A stretch of DNA of 64,000 nucleotides. Source: Lichenostomus cassidix. Taxonomy: Eukaryota; Chordata; Aves; Passeriformes; Meliphagidae. Positions 34,785 to 46,293 of this stretch are shown here, piece after piece. Each line of letters begins with the position of its first letter. Position 1 is the stretch's first letter. The notes beneath the pieces were generated by a model. It was not told the origin of the DNA, did not search any database, and saw nothing but the letters and a program-made list of their open reading frames with translations. The stretch is taken from assembly GCA_008360975.2 (NCBI GenBank), contig CM039182.1:151441858-151505857 (forward strand). Reading direction: 5' to 3'. The position numbers were made by a program, and so were the translations under genes.

Positions 34785-37705
34785 CCCCAAATTTTGGGGT
34801 GGGACCAGGAAATTTTGGGGTGAGACCAGGAAATTTTGGGGGGAGACATCTGAAATTTTGGGGTGGGACCAGGAAATTTTGGGGTGAGACCAAGAAATTT
34901 TGGGATGGGAGCGTGAAATTTTGGGGTGAAACCACCCGAAATTTTGGGACGAGACCCCCAAAATTTTGGGGTGAGACATCCGAAATTTTGGGGTGAGATC
35001 CACAAAATTTTAGGATGAAACCCCCAAAATTTTGGGAAAAGAGCCCCGAAATTTTGGGATGGGAGCTGCGAAATTTTGGGGTGAGACATCCTAAATTTTG
35101 GGATTAGAGCCACGAAATTTTAGGGTGGGACATCCGAAATTTTGGGACGAGACCGTGAAATTTTGGGGTGAGACATCAAAAATTTTGGGTTGAAAGCCCC
35201 AAAATTTTGGGAAAAGAGCCCTGAAATTTTGGGGTGAGACATCCAAAATTTTAGGATGAAACCCCTGCAAATTTGGGATGAGATCCGCAAAATTTTGGGA
35301 CAGGATCCCTGAAATTTTGGGATGAGACTGCAAAATTTTAGGGTGAGACCTCCAAAATTTTGGGGTGACAACACAAAATTTTGGGGTGGGACCCGTGAAA
35401 TTTTGGGATGAAACATCCAAAATTTTGGGATGCGATCCACGAAATTTTGAGGTGAAACCCCTGAAATTTTGGGGTGGGATATCTCAAATTTTGGGGTGAC
35501 ACTACAAAATTTTGGGGTGGGACCTGCAAAAATTTGGGATGAAACCCCAAAATTTTGGGATGCGATCCACGAAATTTTGGGGTGAGAGCCGAGAAATCTT
35601 GGCATTAGAACCCCGAAATTTTGGGGTGGGACCATGAAATTTTGGGGTGAAATCCCTGAATTTTTGGGTGAGAACCCTGAAATTTTAGGATGAAACCCAC
35701 AAAATTTTGGTATGAGACATCTGAAATTTTGGGATGAAACCCTGAAATTTTGGGACAAGAACCTCAAAATTTTGGGGTGAGATCCCCCAATTTTGGGATG
35801 AAACCCCAAAATTTTGGGACGGGATCCACGAAATTTTAGGATGAAACCCCCAAAATTTTGGGAAAAGAGCCCCGAAACTTTGGGATGAGAGCTGCAAAAT
35901 TTTGGGGTAACACCACGAAATTTTGGGGTGAGACATCTGAAATTTTGGGACGAGAGCCCTGAAATTTTAGGATGGGATCCCCAAAATTTTGGGGTGAGAC
36001 CCGCAAAATCTTGGGATGAAATCCCCAAAATTTTGAGATGAAATCCCCAAAATATTGGGAGGGGATCCCTGAAATTTTAGGATGAAACTCTCGTAATTTT
36101 AGGATGTAACCTGTGAAATTTTGGGACGGGATCCCCAAAATTTTGGGATGGGAACCCCAAAAATTTAGGATGAAACCCCTGAAATTTTGGGACGGGATCC
36201 CTGAAATTTTAGGATGAGATCCTCAAAATTTTGAGGTGGGACATCTGAAATTTTGGGGTGGGATCTGTGAAATTTTGGGATGAAAGCCCAAAATTTTGGG
36301 ATGAGACATCCGAAATTTTGGGATGAGACATCCGAAATTTTGGGATGGGACCTGTGAAATTTTAGGATGAAACGCCTGAAATTTTGGGACGGGATCCCTG
36401 AAATTTTAGGATGAAACCCCCCAAATTTTGGGGTGAGACATCTGAAATTTTAGGATGAGAACCCCAAAATCTTGAGGTGTAAACCCCAAAATTTTGGGAT
36501 GGCACATCCAAAATTTTAGGATGAAACCCCTGAAATTTTGGGGTGAGATCCGCAAAATTTTGGGACGAGAGCTGTGAAATTCCGGGATGGGATCCCCAAA
36601 ATTTTAGGATGAGATCCCTGCAATTTTAGGATGAAACCTCCAAAATTTTAGGATGAAACCCCCAAAATTTTGGGGTGTGACATCTGAAATTTTGGGACAA
36701 GAACCCCAAAATTTTGGGGTTGGGATCAGCAAAATTTAGGGACAGGATCCCCGAAATTTTGGGATGAAACTTCCGAAATTTTGGGACAAGAACCTCAAAA
36801 TTTTGGGGTGAGATCCCCCAGTTTTGAGGTGGGATCCCCGAAATTTGGGACGAAACCCCAAAATTTTGGGACGGGATCCCTGGAATTTTAGGCTGAGACC
36901 CCCAAAATTTTGGGGTGAGATCCACGAAATTTTGGGATGAGAGCTCTGAAATTTTGGGATGAGATCATGAAACTTTGGGGGGAGATCTGAGAAATTTTGG
37001 GACGAGAACCCCGAAATTTTGGGGTGAGATCCCCCAATTTTGGGATGGGATCCCTGAAATTTTAGGATGAGATCCTCGAAATTTTGGGACGAGACATCCA
37101 AAATTTTGGGTCAAAACCGTGAAATTTTGGGATGAGATCGTGAAATTTTGGGCTGAGACACCCAAAATTTTGGGATGGGGTCCACGAAATTTTGAGGTGA
37201 AACCCCTGAAATCTTGAGGTGGAATCTGCAAAATTTTGGGATGAAACCCCAAAATTTTGGGATGAGACCCCAAAATTTTGGGACGGGATCCCTGCAATTT
37301 TAGGATGAAACTGTGAGAATTTGGGATGAAACCCCCAAAATTTTGGGACGGGATCCCTGAAATTTCAGGATGAAACCCCCAAAATTTTGGGGTGAGACCC
37401 GCAAAATCTTGGGATGAAATCCCCAAAATTTTGAAATGAAATCCCCAAAATATTGGGATGAGAGCTCTGAAATTTTAGGATGAAACTCCCGTAATTTTAG
37501 GATGGAACCTGTGAGATTTTGGGACGGGATCCCCAAAATTTTAGGATGGGAACCCCAAAAATTTTGGGATGAAACCCCTGAAATTTTGGGACGGGATCCC
37601 TGCAATTTTAGGATGAGATCCCTGCAATTTTAGGATGAGATCCCTGCAATTTTAGGATGAAACCCCCAAAATTTTATGACCAGCACCCCAAAATTTGGGC
37701 ACAAA
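34785..37705. repeat. ~20-bp AAAATTTT satellite (block A), unit 6
   Basis: Longest block A at ~2.9 kb. Contains several reused phrases of 100 bp or more, such as the ATGAAATCCCCAAAATATTG tract (36035 and 37435), also seen in unit 1 (~555) and, with one change, in unit 3 (~16233). Confidence 0.88.
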
Positions 37706-37725
37706 AACCCCCAAAATGTTGGGCG

Positions 37726-39402
37726 TCACCCTCGCAGCGCGATGTCCCCGGGGTGGCTCAGCCAGACGTCGAAAACGCTTTTATTGGGGGGAGGAGGAGG
37801 AGGAGGAGGAGGAGGAGGAGGAGGAGGAGGAGGAGGCGACGACCCTAAATCCCCCTCGGGGTGCTTTTGGGGTCTCGGGGGGTTGGGGTGAGGCAGGATT
37901 GGGGTCGCCCAGTGTAGGGCCAGGATTGGGGTCACCCCGTTCTGGGCTGGGGGAGCCACGGCGTTTGGGGCCACGGCGGTGCTGTAGGACGTGGGCAGCT
38001 GACCCCAAAGGATGGGCTCCGAGCCTTTTTGGGGTGCTGAGAGAATGGGGTCAGAGCCTTTTTGGGGTGCTGAGATAATGGGGTCAGAGCCTTTTTGGGG
38101 TGCTGAGAGAATGGGGTCAGAGCCTTTTTGGGATCCCCAAAGAATGGGGTCAGAGCCTTTTTGGGGTCCTGAGATAATGGGGTCAGAGCCTTTTTGGGGT
38201 CCCCAAATAATGGGGTCAGAGCCTTTTTGGGGTGCTGAGAGAATGGGGTCAGAGCCTTTTTGGGATCCCCAAATAATGGGGTCAGAGCCTTTTTGGGACT
38301 CCAAAATAATAGGATCAAACCCTTTTTGGGATCCCAGAATAATAGGGGATGACGTCCCTTGGGGTTTAGGGGGTTCAGACCCTTTTTGGGATCCCCAAAT
38401 AATGGGGTCAGAGCCGTTTTGGGACCCCAAAATAATAGGATCAAACCCTTTTTGGGACCCTAAAATAATAGGATCAGAGCCTTTTTGAGACCCCAAAATA
38501 ATAGGGGATGACGTCCCTTGGGGTCTGGGGGGTTCAGACCCTTTTAGGGATCTCCAAATAATAGGATCAGAACCTTTTTGGGACCCCAAAATAATAGGGG
38601 ATGACGTCCCTTGGGGTTTAGGGGACTCAGACCCTTTTTGGGACCCCAAAACAATAGGATCAGACACTTTTTGGGACCCCAAAATAATAGGTTGAGGCCC
38701 TTTTTGGGACCCCAAAACAATAGGGGATGACATCCCTTGGGGTCTGGTGGGTTCAGACCCTTTTAGGGATCCCCAAATAATAGAATCAGAACCTTTTTGG
38801 GACCCCAAAATAATAGGGGATGATGTCCCTTGTGCTTTAGGGTGTTCAAACCCTTTTTGGGACCCCAAAACAATAGGATCAAACCCTTTTTGGGATGCTG
38901 AAATAATGATATCAGAGCTTTTTTGGGACCCCAAAACAACAGGCTCAGACCCTTTTTGGGACCCCAAACCAACAGGCTCAACCCCTTTTTGGGATCCCAA
39001 AACAATAGGATCAAACCCTTTTTGGGACCCCAAACCAACAGGCTCAACCCCTTTTTGGGACCCCAAACCAACAGGCTCAACCCCTTTTTGGGATCCCCAG
39101 CTGGGCTCCAGCAGCACAGGAGGCGACGACGACCCCAAATCCCTTCCGTCCCCAAACGGGGGATTTTCCCGCAGGAGGGACGCGATGGAGAAGCTGGAAT
39201 GGGGCGGGGTGGGGGAGGGGGGGTAGGGACACCCCGAAAGGACGAACGGGGACAGGTCGGGGACAAAGGGGGTGGCAGTGCCACCTCCTCCCCCCCGAGC
39301 CACGGCGGTGTTCTGCAGTTTTAGGGCCGCCGGCGGGATTCGGGTCACGTCCACCGTCCAGTAGTTGCCCTTGGCTTGGGGTTTGGTGGGGTCTTTGAGC
39401 AC
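37726..39402 (-). CDS. FOXH1: FOXH1 terminal exon, copy 6 (558 codons plus stop)
   Basis: 29 repeats (24 short, 5 long) and 15 AGG units (37792-37836). Contains unusual unit variants ([19 protein letters not shown]). The sense frame is intact and the antisense frame broken (38488 and beyond). The acceptor, forkhead wing remnant, [16 protein letters not shown] and [14 protein letters not shown] match the other copies. Confidence 0.87.
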   Translation of the reverse strand: MLKDPTKPQAKGNYWTVDVTRIPPAALKLQNTAVARGGGGGTATPFVPDLSPFVLSGCPYPPSPTPPHSSFSIASLLRENPPFGDGRDLGSSSPPVLLEPSWGSQKGVEPVGLGSQKGVEPVGLGSQKGFDPIVLGSQKGVEPVGLGSQKGSEPVVLGSQKSSDIIISASQKGFDPIVLGSQKGFEHPKAQGTSSPIILGSQKGSDSIIWGSLKGSEPTRPQGMSSPIVLGSQKGPQPIILGSQKVSDPIVLGSQKGSESPKPQGTSSPIILGSQKGSDPIIWRSLKGSEPPRPQGTSSPIILGSQKGSDPIILGSQKGFDPIILGSQNGSDPIIWGSQKGSEPPKPQGTSSPIILGSQKGFDPIILESQKGSDPIIWGSQKGSDPILSAPQKGSDPIIWGPQKGSDPIISGPQKGSDPILWGSQKGSDPILSAPQKGSDPIISAPQKGSDPILSAPQKGSEPILWGQLPTSYSTAVAPNAVAPPAQNGVTPILALHWATPILPHPNPPRPQKHPEGDLGSSPPPPPPPPPPPPPPPPPNKSVFDVWLSHPGDIALRG

Positions 39403-40224
39403 CTGGGGGGGAAAGGGGGAGGGTGGGACCCTAAAAGGGCCTGAAATGGCCTGAGATGTCCTAAAAGATCCTAAAATACCCTAAAATATCCTAAAATGTC
39501 TTAAGATATCCTAAAATATTTGGGATCCTACAGGGGTGGGAACCCCATTCCTAAAATGTCCTGAAATGTCCTAAAATGTCCTAAAAGATCCTAAAATATC
39601 CTAAAATGTCCTAAAATATTTGGGATCCTACAGGAATGGGAATCCCAAAATCCTATAGGAATGGGACACCAAAACCCCCAAAATCCCCCAAAATGGGAAC
39701 CCAAACCCTCAGAAATGGGAACCCCAAAACCCTCAAAATCCCACAGGAATGGAACCCCAAAATCCTCAAAATCCCATAGGAATGGGAGCCGAAATCCCGT
39801 AGGAAGGAGACCCTAAACCCCCCAGAAATGGAAACCCCAAAATCCCGAAAATCCCATAGGTAGGAGACCCCAAAATCCTGTAGGAATGGGACACAAAAAC
39901 CCCCAAAATCCCAAAGGAAGGAGACCCCAAACCCCTGAGAAACGGGAACCCATTCCTAAAATATCCTAAAATATCCTAAAATGTCCTAAAATATCCCAAA
40001 ATGTCCTAAAATACCCTAAAATGTCCAAAAATATCCTGAAATATCCTAAAATATCCTAAAATATCCTAAAATATCCCAAAATGTCCTAAAATGTCCTAAA
40101 ATGTCCTAAAATGTCCTGAAATATCCTAAAATATCCTAAAATACCCTAAAATACCCTAAAAGATCCTAAAATACCCTAAAATATCTTAAGATACCCTAAA
40201 ATACCCTAAAATATCTCGGACCCT
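39403..40224. repeat. TCCTAAAATG satellite and composite repeat, unit 6
   Basis: Intron-like flank of copy 6. The composite includes GTAGGAAGGAGACC variants not common in other units. Confidence 0.85.
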
Positions 40225-40475
40225 ACAGGGATGGGAACCCCAAAATCCTATAGGAATGAGGCCCCAAACCCTCAGAAATGGGAACCCCAAAGCCCCCAAA
40301 TCCCACAAGAAGAGGATCCCCAGACCCCCAGATTGGGATTTCCCTCATCCCAATGACCCCAAATCCCAGGGAACCCCATAAAAACCCCAAATCCCCCTCA
40401 ACCCCAAATCCCTCACCCTACAGACCCCCAATCCCTTCCTCCTTATCCAATCCACCCCCCCCCACAGCGAGGGAT
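40225..40475. repeat. ~250-bp low-repeat segment, unit 6 (subtype I)
   Basis: Third copy of the segment at 3320-3575. It is nearly identical to unit 1 up to ~40430, then diverges in the C-rich end. Confidence 0.75.
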
Positions 40476-40928
40476 CCCCAAAACCCTGTGAAAACCCCAT
40501 AAAACCCAAAACCCATAAAACCCAATGAAAAACCCATAAAAACCCCAACCTCCCAAAACCTAAAACCCCATAACCCCATAAAACCCCAAAACCCCATAAA
40601 AACCCCAAACCCCGTAAAAATACCATAAAAACACGAAAACCCATAGAAACACCAAAACCCAAACAAAAAAAAAACCCATAAAAAACCCCATAAAAAACCC
40701 CATAAGAACCCATAAAACCCCATAAAAACCCCAAAACTCCAAAACCCCATAAAAACCCCACAAAAACCACGTCAAAACCCCAAAACCCCATGAAAACCCC
40801 ATAAAAACCCAAAACCCCATAAAAACCCCATAAAAACCCCATAAAACCCTCAAAATCCTAAAAAACCCACAAAAACACCTTAAAAACCTGTAAAAGCCCC
40901 AAAACTGCATAAAAACCCTATAAAAACT
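40476..40928. repeat. CCCCATAAAAA/CCCCAAAA satellite, unit 6 (short)
   Basis: Only ~450 bp. Its right end shares the ATAAAACCCTCAAAATCCTA phrase with the unit 1 array, fitting a deletion of the middle of a longer array. Confidence 0.9.
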
Positions 40929-43523
40929 GACTGGGATGGACTGGGATGAACTGGGATTGACTGGGATGAAATGGGATGGACTGGGATTGACTGGGATAGA
41001 CTGGGATTGAACTGGATGAACTGGGATGGACTGGGATAGACTGATTGAACTGGGATGAACTGGGATTGAACTAGGATAGACTGGGATGTAATTGGGATGA
41101 ACTGGGATTGAACTGGGATGAACTGGGATTGAACTGGGATTGACTGGGATGGACTGGGATGGATTGGGATGGACTGGGATTGAACTGGGATGGAATGGGA
41201 TGGACTGGGAATGAACTGGGATTGACTGGGATGGACTGGGATGGACTGGGATGGATTGGGAGTGACTGGGAGTGACTGGGAGTGAGTGGGATGGACTTGG
41301 ATGGACTGGGATGAACTGGGATGGACTGGGATGAACTGGGAGTGAGTGGGATGGACTGGGATTGGACTGGGATTGACTGGGATTGACTGGGATTGAACTG
41401 GGATGGACTGGGATTGACTGGGATGGACTGGGATGGACTGGGATGAACTGGGATGGACTGGGATGGACTGGGATTGAACTGGGATTGACTGGGATGGACT
41501 GGGATTGAACTGGGATGGACTGGGATTGACTGGGATGGACTGGGATTGAACTGGGATGGACTGGGATGGACTGGGATGAACTGGGATTGAACTGGGATGG
41601 ACTGGGACAGACTGGGATTGAACTGGGATGAACTGGGATTGAACTGGGATGGACTGGGATTGAACTGGGATTGACTGGGATTGAACTGGGATGGACTGGG
41701 ATTGACTGGGATTGAACTGGGATGGACTGGGATGGAACTGGGAGTGGGAGGACTGGGATTGACTGGGATGGACTGGGATTAGACTGGGATGGACTGGGAT
41801 GGACTGGGATTGAACTGGGATGGACTGGGATTGAACTGGGATGGACTGGGATGGACTGGGATTGAACTGGGATGGACTGGGATGGACTGGGATGGATTGG
41901 GATTGACTGGGATGGAACTGGGATGGACTGGGATGGACTGGGATTGAACTGGGATGAACTGGGATGAGCTGGGATTGAACTGGGATGGACTGGGATTGAA
42001 CTGGGATTGAACTGGGATGAACTGGGATGGACTGGGATGAACTGGGATGGACTGGGATTGACTGGGATTGAACTGGGATGAACTGGGATGGACTGGGATT
42101 GACTGGGATGAACTGGGATTGACTGGGATGGACTGGGATTGAACTGGGATGAACTGGGATTGACTGGGATGAACTGGGATGGACTGGGATTGAACTGGGA
42201 TGAACTGGGATGGACTGGGATTGAACTGGGATGAACTGGGATGAACTGGGATTGAACTGGGATTGAACTGGGATGAACTGGGATGAACTGGGATGGACTG
42301 GGATTGAACTGGGATTGGACTGGGATTGAACTGGGATGAACTGGGATGAACTGGGATGAACTGGGATTGAACTGGGATGAACTGGGATGGACTGGGATTG
42401 AACTGGGATGAACTGGGATGAACTGGGATGAACTGGGATGGACTGGGATTGACTGGGATTGACTGGGATTGACTGGGATTGGACTGGGATTGAACTGGGA
42501 TGAACTGGGATGGACTGGGATTGAACTGGGATGGACTGGGATGAACTGGGATGGACTGGGATGGACTGGGATTGAACTGGGATGAACTGGGATGAACTGG
42601 GATGAACTGGGATGGACTGGGATGGACTGGGAGGGACTGGGATGAATTGGGATGGACTGGGATGAACTGGGATTGAACTGGGATGAACTGGGATGAACTG
42701 GGATGAACTGGGATTGAACTGGGATGGACTGGGATTGAACTGGGATTGAACTGGGATTGACTGGGATGAACTGGGACAGACTGGGATGAACTGGGATGGA
42801 CTGGGATGAACTGGGATGGACTGGGATGAACTGGGATGGACTGGGATGAACTGGGATGAACTGGGATGAACTGGGATGAACTGGGATGGCTGGGATTGAA
42901 CTGGGATGAACTGGGATGAACTGGGGACTGACTGGGATTGAACTGGGATTGAACTGGGATGAACTGGGATGAACTGGGATGGACTGGGATTGACTGGGAT
43001 GAACTGGGATGGACTGGGATTGAACTGGGATGAACTGGGATGAACTGGGATGAACTGGGATGGACTGGAATGGACTGGGATGGACTGGGATTGAACTGGG
43101 ATTGAACTGGGATTGAACTGGGATGAACTGGGATGAACTGGGATTGAACTGGGATGAACTGGGATGAACTGGGATGGACTGGGATGAACTGGGATTGAAC
43201 TGGGATGAACTGGGATGAACTGGGATGAACTGGGATGGACTGGGATGGACTGGGAGGGACTGGGATGAACTGGGATGAACTGGGATGAACTGGGATTGAA
43301 CTGGGATGAACTGGGATGAACTGGGATGAACTGGGATTGAACTGGGATGAACTGGGATTGAACTGGGATTGAACTGGGATTGAACTGGGATGAACTGGGA
43401 CAGACTGGGATGAACTGGGATGGACTGGGATGAACTGGGATGGACTGGGATGGACTGGGATGGACTGGGATGAACTGGGATGAACTGGGATGAACTGGGA
43501 TGAACTGGGACAGCCTGGGCAGG
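40929..43523. repeat. CTGGGATGAA satellite, unit 6
   Basis: About 2.6 kb. The left ~600 bp is more diverged (TAGGATAGAC, GGGAGTGAGTGG and similar variants) and the right part homogeneous. That is the usual pattern of an array homogenising from one side. Confidence 0.93.
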
Positions 43524-43524
43524 G

Positions 43525-43563
<39 letters not shown>

Positions 43564-43649
43564 GACCCACAATGACACCAACAACGTCACTGCCTTTGTC
43601 ACCCAATGCCTTTATTGGCTGCCAGGCTGGGCAGGGACAGCGGGGGGGA
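43524..43649 (-). promoter_or_regulatory. (TG)18 plus AATAAA segment, copy 7 side
   Basis: Minus-strand AATAAA at 43616-43611 with the GU-rich element and a TG run at 43561-43526. It is only ~370 nt 3' of the copy 7 stop, so copy 7 would have by far the shortest 3' UTR. Confidence 0.6.
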
Positions 43650-43980
43650 CCCCAAATTTTGGGGTGGGACCAGGAAATTTTGGGGTGGGACCAGGAAATT
43701 TTGGGGCGAGACCATAAAATTTTGGGGCGAGACCATACAATTTTGGGGTGAGAACTGTGAAATTTGGGATGAAACCCCAACATTTTGGGAGAAGAGCCCC
43801 TAAATTGTGGGGTGGGATCTGCAAAATTTTGGGATTGGACCCCCAAAATTTTGGGATGGGATCGGCAAAATTTTGGAATAGGAACCCCAAAATTTTAGGA
43901 TGAAACCCCCAAAATTTTAGGATGAAACCCCCGAAATTTCATGACCAGCACCCCAAAATTTGGGCACAAAACCCCCAAAA
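43650..43980. repeat. ~20-bp AAAATTTT satellite (block A), unit 7 (short)
   Basis: Only ~330 bp of the ~20-bp repeat between the copy 7 stop and its AATAAA segment. Confidence 0.88.
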
Positions 43981-43989
43981 TGTTGGGCG

Positions 43990-45793
43990 TCACCCTCGCA
44001 GCGCGATGTCCCCGGGGTGGCTCAGCCAGACGTCGAAAACGCTTTTATTGGGGGGAGGAGGAGGAGGAGGAGGAGGAGGAGGAGGAGGAGGAGGCGACGA
44101 CCCTAAATCCCCCTCGGGGTGCTTTTGGGGTCTCGGGGGGTTGGGGTGAGGCAGGATTGGGGTCGCCCAGTGTAGGGCCAGGATTGGGGTCACCCCGTTC
44201 TGGGCTGGGGGAGCCACGGCGTTTGGGGCCACGGCGGTGCTGTAGGACGTGGGCAGCTGACCCCAAAGGATGGGCTCCGAGCCTTTTTGGGGTGCTGAGA
44301 GAATGGGGTCAGAGCCTTTTTGGGGTGCTGAGAGAATGGGGTCAGAGCCTTTTTGGGGTGCTGAAAGAATGGGGTCAGAGCCTTTTTGGGATCCTAAAAT
44401 AATGGGGTCAGAGCCTTTTTGGGGTCCCCAAATAATGGGGTCAGAGCCTTTTTGGGATCCCAAAATAATAGGGGATGACATCCCATGGGGTTTAGGGAAC
44501 TCAAACCCTTTTTGGGACCCCAAAATAATAGGGGATGACATCCCTTGGGGTCTGGTGGGTTCAGACTCTCTTTGGGATCCCCAAATAATGATGTCAGACC
44601 CGTTTTGGGATCCCCAAATAATGGGATCAGAGCCTTTTTGGGGTCCCAGAATAATAGGTTCAGACACTTTTTGGGACCCCAAAATAATAGGGGATGACAT
44701 CCCTTGGGGTCTTGTGGGTTCAGACCCTCTTTGGGATCCCAAAATAATGATGTCAGACCTGTTTTGGGATCCCCAAATAATGGGGTCAGACCCGTTTTGG
44801 GACTCCAAAATAATAGGGGATGACATCCCTTGGGGTCTGGGGGTGTCAGACCCTTTTTGGGGTCCCCAAATAATGATGTCAGACCCGTTTTGGGACCCCA
44901 AAATAATAGGGGATGACATCCCTTGGGGTTTAGGGGGTTCAGAGCTTTTTTGGGGTCCCAGAATAATAGGATCAGAGCCTTTTTGGGACCCCAAAACAAT
45001 GGGATCAAACCCTTTTTGGGACCCCAAGACAATAGGATCAAACCCTTTTTGGGACCCCAAAATAATAGGGGATGATGTTCCTTGGGGTCTGGGGGGTTCA
45101 GACCCTCTTTGGGATCCCCAAATAATGATGTCAGACCCGTTTTGGGATCCCAAAACAATAGGCTCAACCCCTTTTTGGGACCCCAAAACAATAGGATCAA
45201 ACCCTTTTTGGGACCCCAAAATAATAGGGGATGATGTTCCTTGGGGTCTTGTGGGTTCAGATCCTTTTTGGGATCCCCAAATAATGATGTCAGACCCGTT
45301 TTGGGATCCCCAAAGAATGGGGTCAGAGCCTTTTTGGGGTCCCCTAATAATAGGATCAGAGCCTTTTTGGGACCCCAAAATAATAGGGGATGATGTCCCT
45401 TGGGGTCTTGTGGGTTCAGACCCTCTTTGGGATCCCCAAATAATGATGTCAGACCCGTTTTGGGATCCCCAAATAATGGGGTCAGAGCCTTTTTGGGGTC
45501 CTGCAATAATAGGGGATGACATCCCTTGGGGTCTGGGGGGTTCAGAGCCTTTTAGGGATCCCCAAATAATAGGATCAAACCCTTTTTGGGACCCCAAAAT
45601 AATAGGGGATGAGGTCCCTTGGGGTCTGGGTGGTTCAGACCCTTTTTGGGATCCCAAAATGATGGGGTCAGAGCCTTTTTGGGATCCCCAAATAATAGGA
45701 TCAGACACTTTTTGGGATCCCAGAATAATAGGGAATGAGGTCCCTTGGGGTTTAGGGGACTCAGACCCTTTTTGGGATCCCCAAATAATAAGA
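43990..45793 (-). CDS. FOXH1: FOXH1 terminal exon, copy 7, 5' end lost in assembly gap (at least 600 codons)
   Basis: Rightmost copy and therefore the first met by minus-strand transcription. The C-terminal end is standard (13 AGG units at 44056-44094, [14 protein letters not shown], stop). The repeat domain is the longest seen and stays open to the last sequenced base before the N run, so the acceptor, forkhead wing and EH1 motif are not visible. It is rich in 20-aa units and NGSDIIIWG variants. If upstream FOXH1 exons exist on this chromosome, they should lie in or beyond the gap on this side. Confidence 0.82.
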
Positions 45794-46293
45794 NNNNNNN
45801 NNNNNNNNNNNNNNNNNNNNNNNNNNNNNNNNNNNNNNNNNNNNNNNNNNNNNNNNNNNNNNNNNNNNNNNNNNNNNNNNNNNNNNNNNNNNNNNNNNNN
45901 NNNNNNNNNNNNNNNNNNNNNNNNNNNNNNNNNNNNNNNNNNNNNNNNNNNNNNNNNNNNNNNNNNNNNNNNNNNNNNNNNNNNNNNNNNNNNNNNNNNN
46001 NNNNNNNNNNNNNNNNNNNNNNNNNNNNNNNNNNNNNNNNNNNNNNNNNNNNNNNNNNNNNNNNNNNNNNNNNNNNNNNNNNNNNNNNNNNNNNNNNNNN
46101 NNNNNNNNNNNNNNNNNNNNNNNNNNNNNNNNNNNNNNNNNNNNNNNNNNNNNNNNNNNNNNNNNNNNNNNNNNNNNNNNNNNNNNNNNNNNNNNNNNNN
46201 NNNNNNNNNNNNNNNNNNNNNNNNNNNNNNNNNNNNNNNNNNNNNNNNNNNNNNNNNNNNNNNNNNNNNNNNNNNNNNNNNNNNNNNNNNNNN
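45794..46293. other. Assembly gap, exactly 500 N
   Basis: A round-number N run, so gap size is undefined. It truncates FOXH1 copy 7. The flanks differ sharply: GC-rich coding repeat on the left, AT-rich unique DNA on the right. The distance and even the adjacency of the two sides are not established by sequence. Confidence 0.99.

Noticed and set aside
1..45793. CRISPR array or prokaryotic origin
   Set aside because: Repeats are head-to-tail without unique spacers of constant length, and the flanking genes have vertebrate introns.
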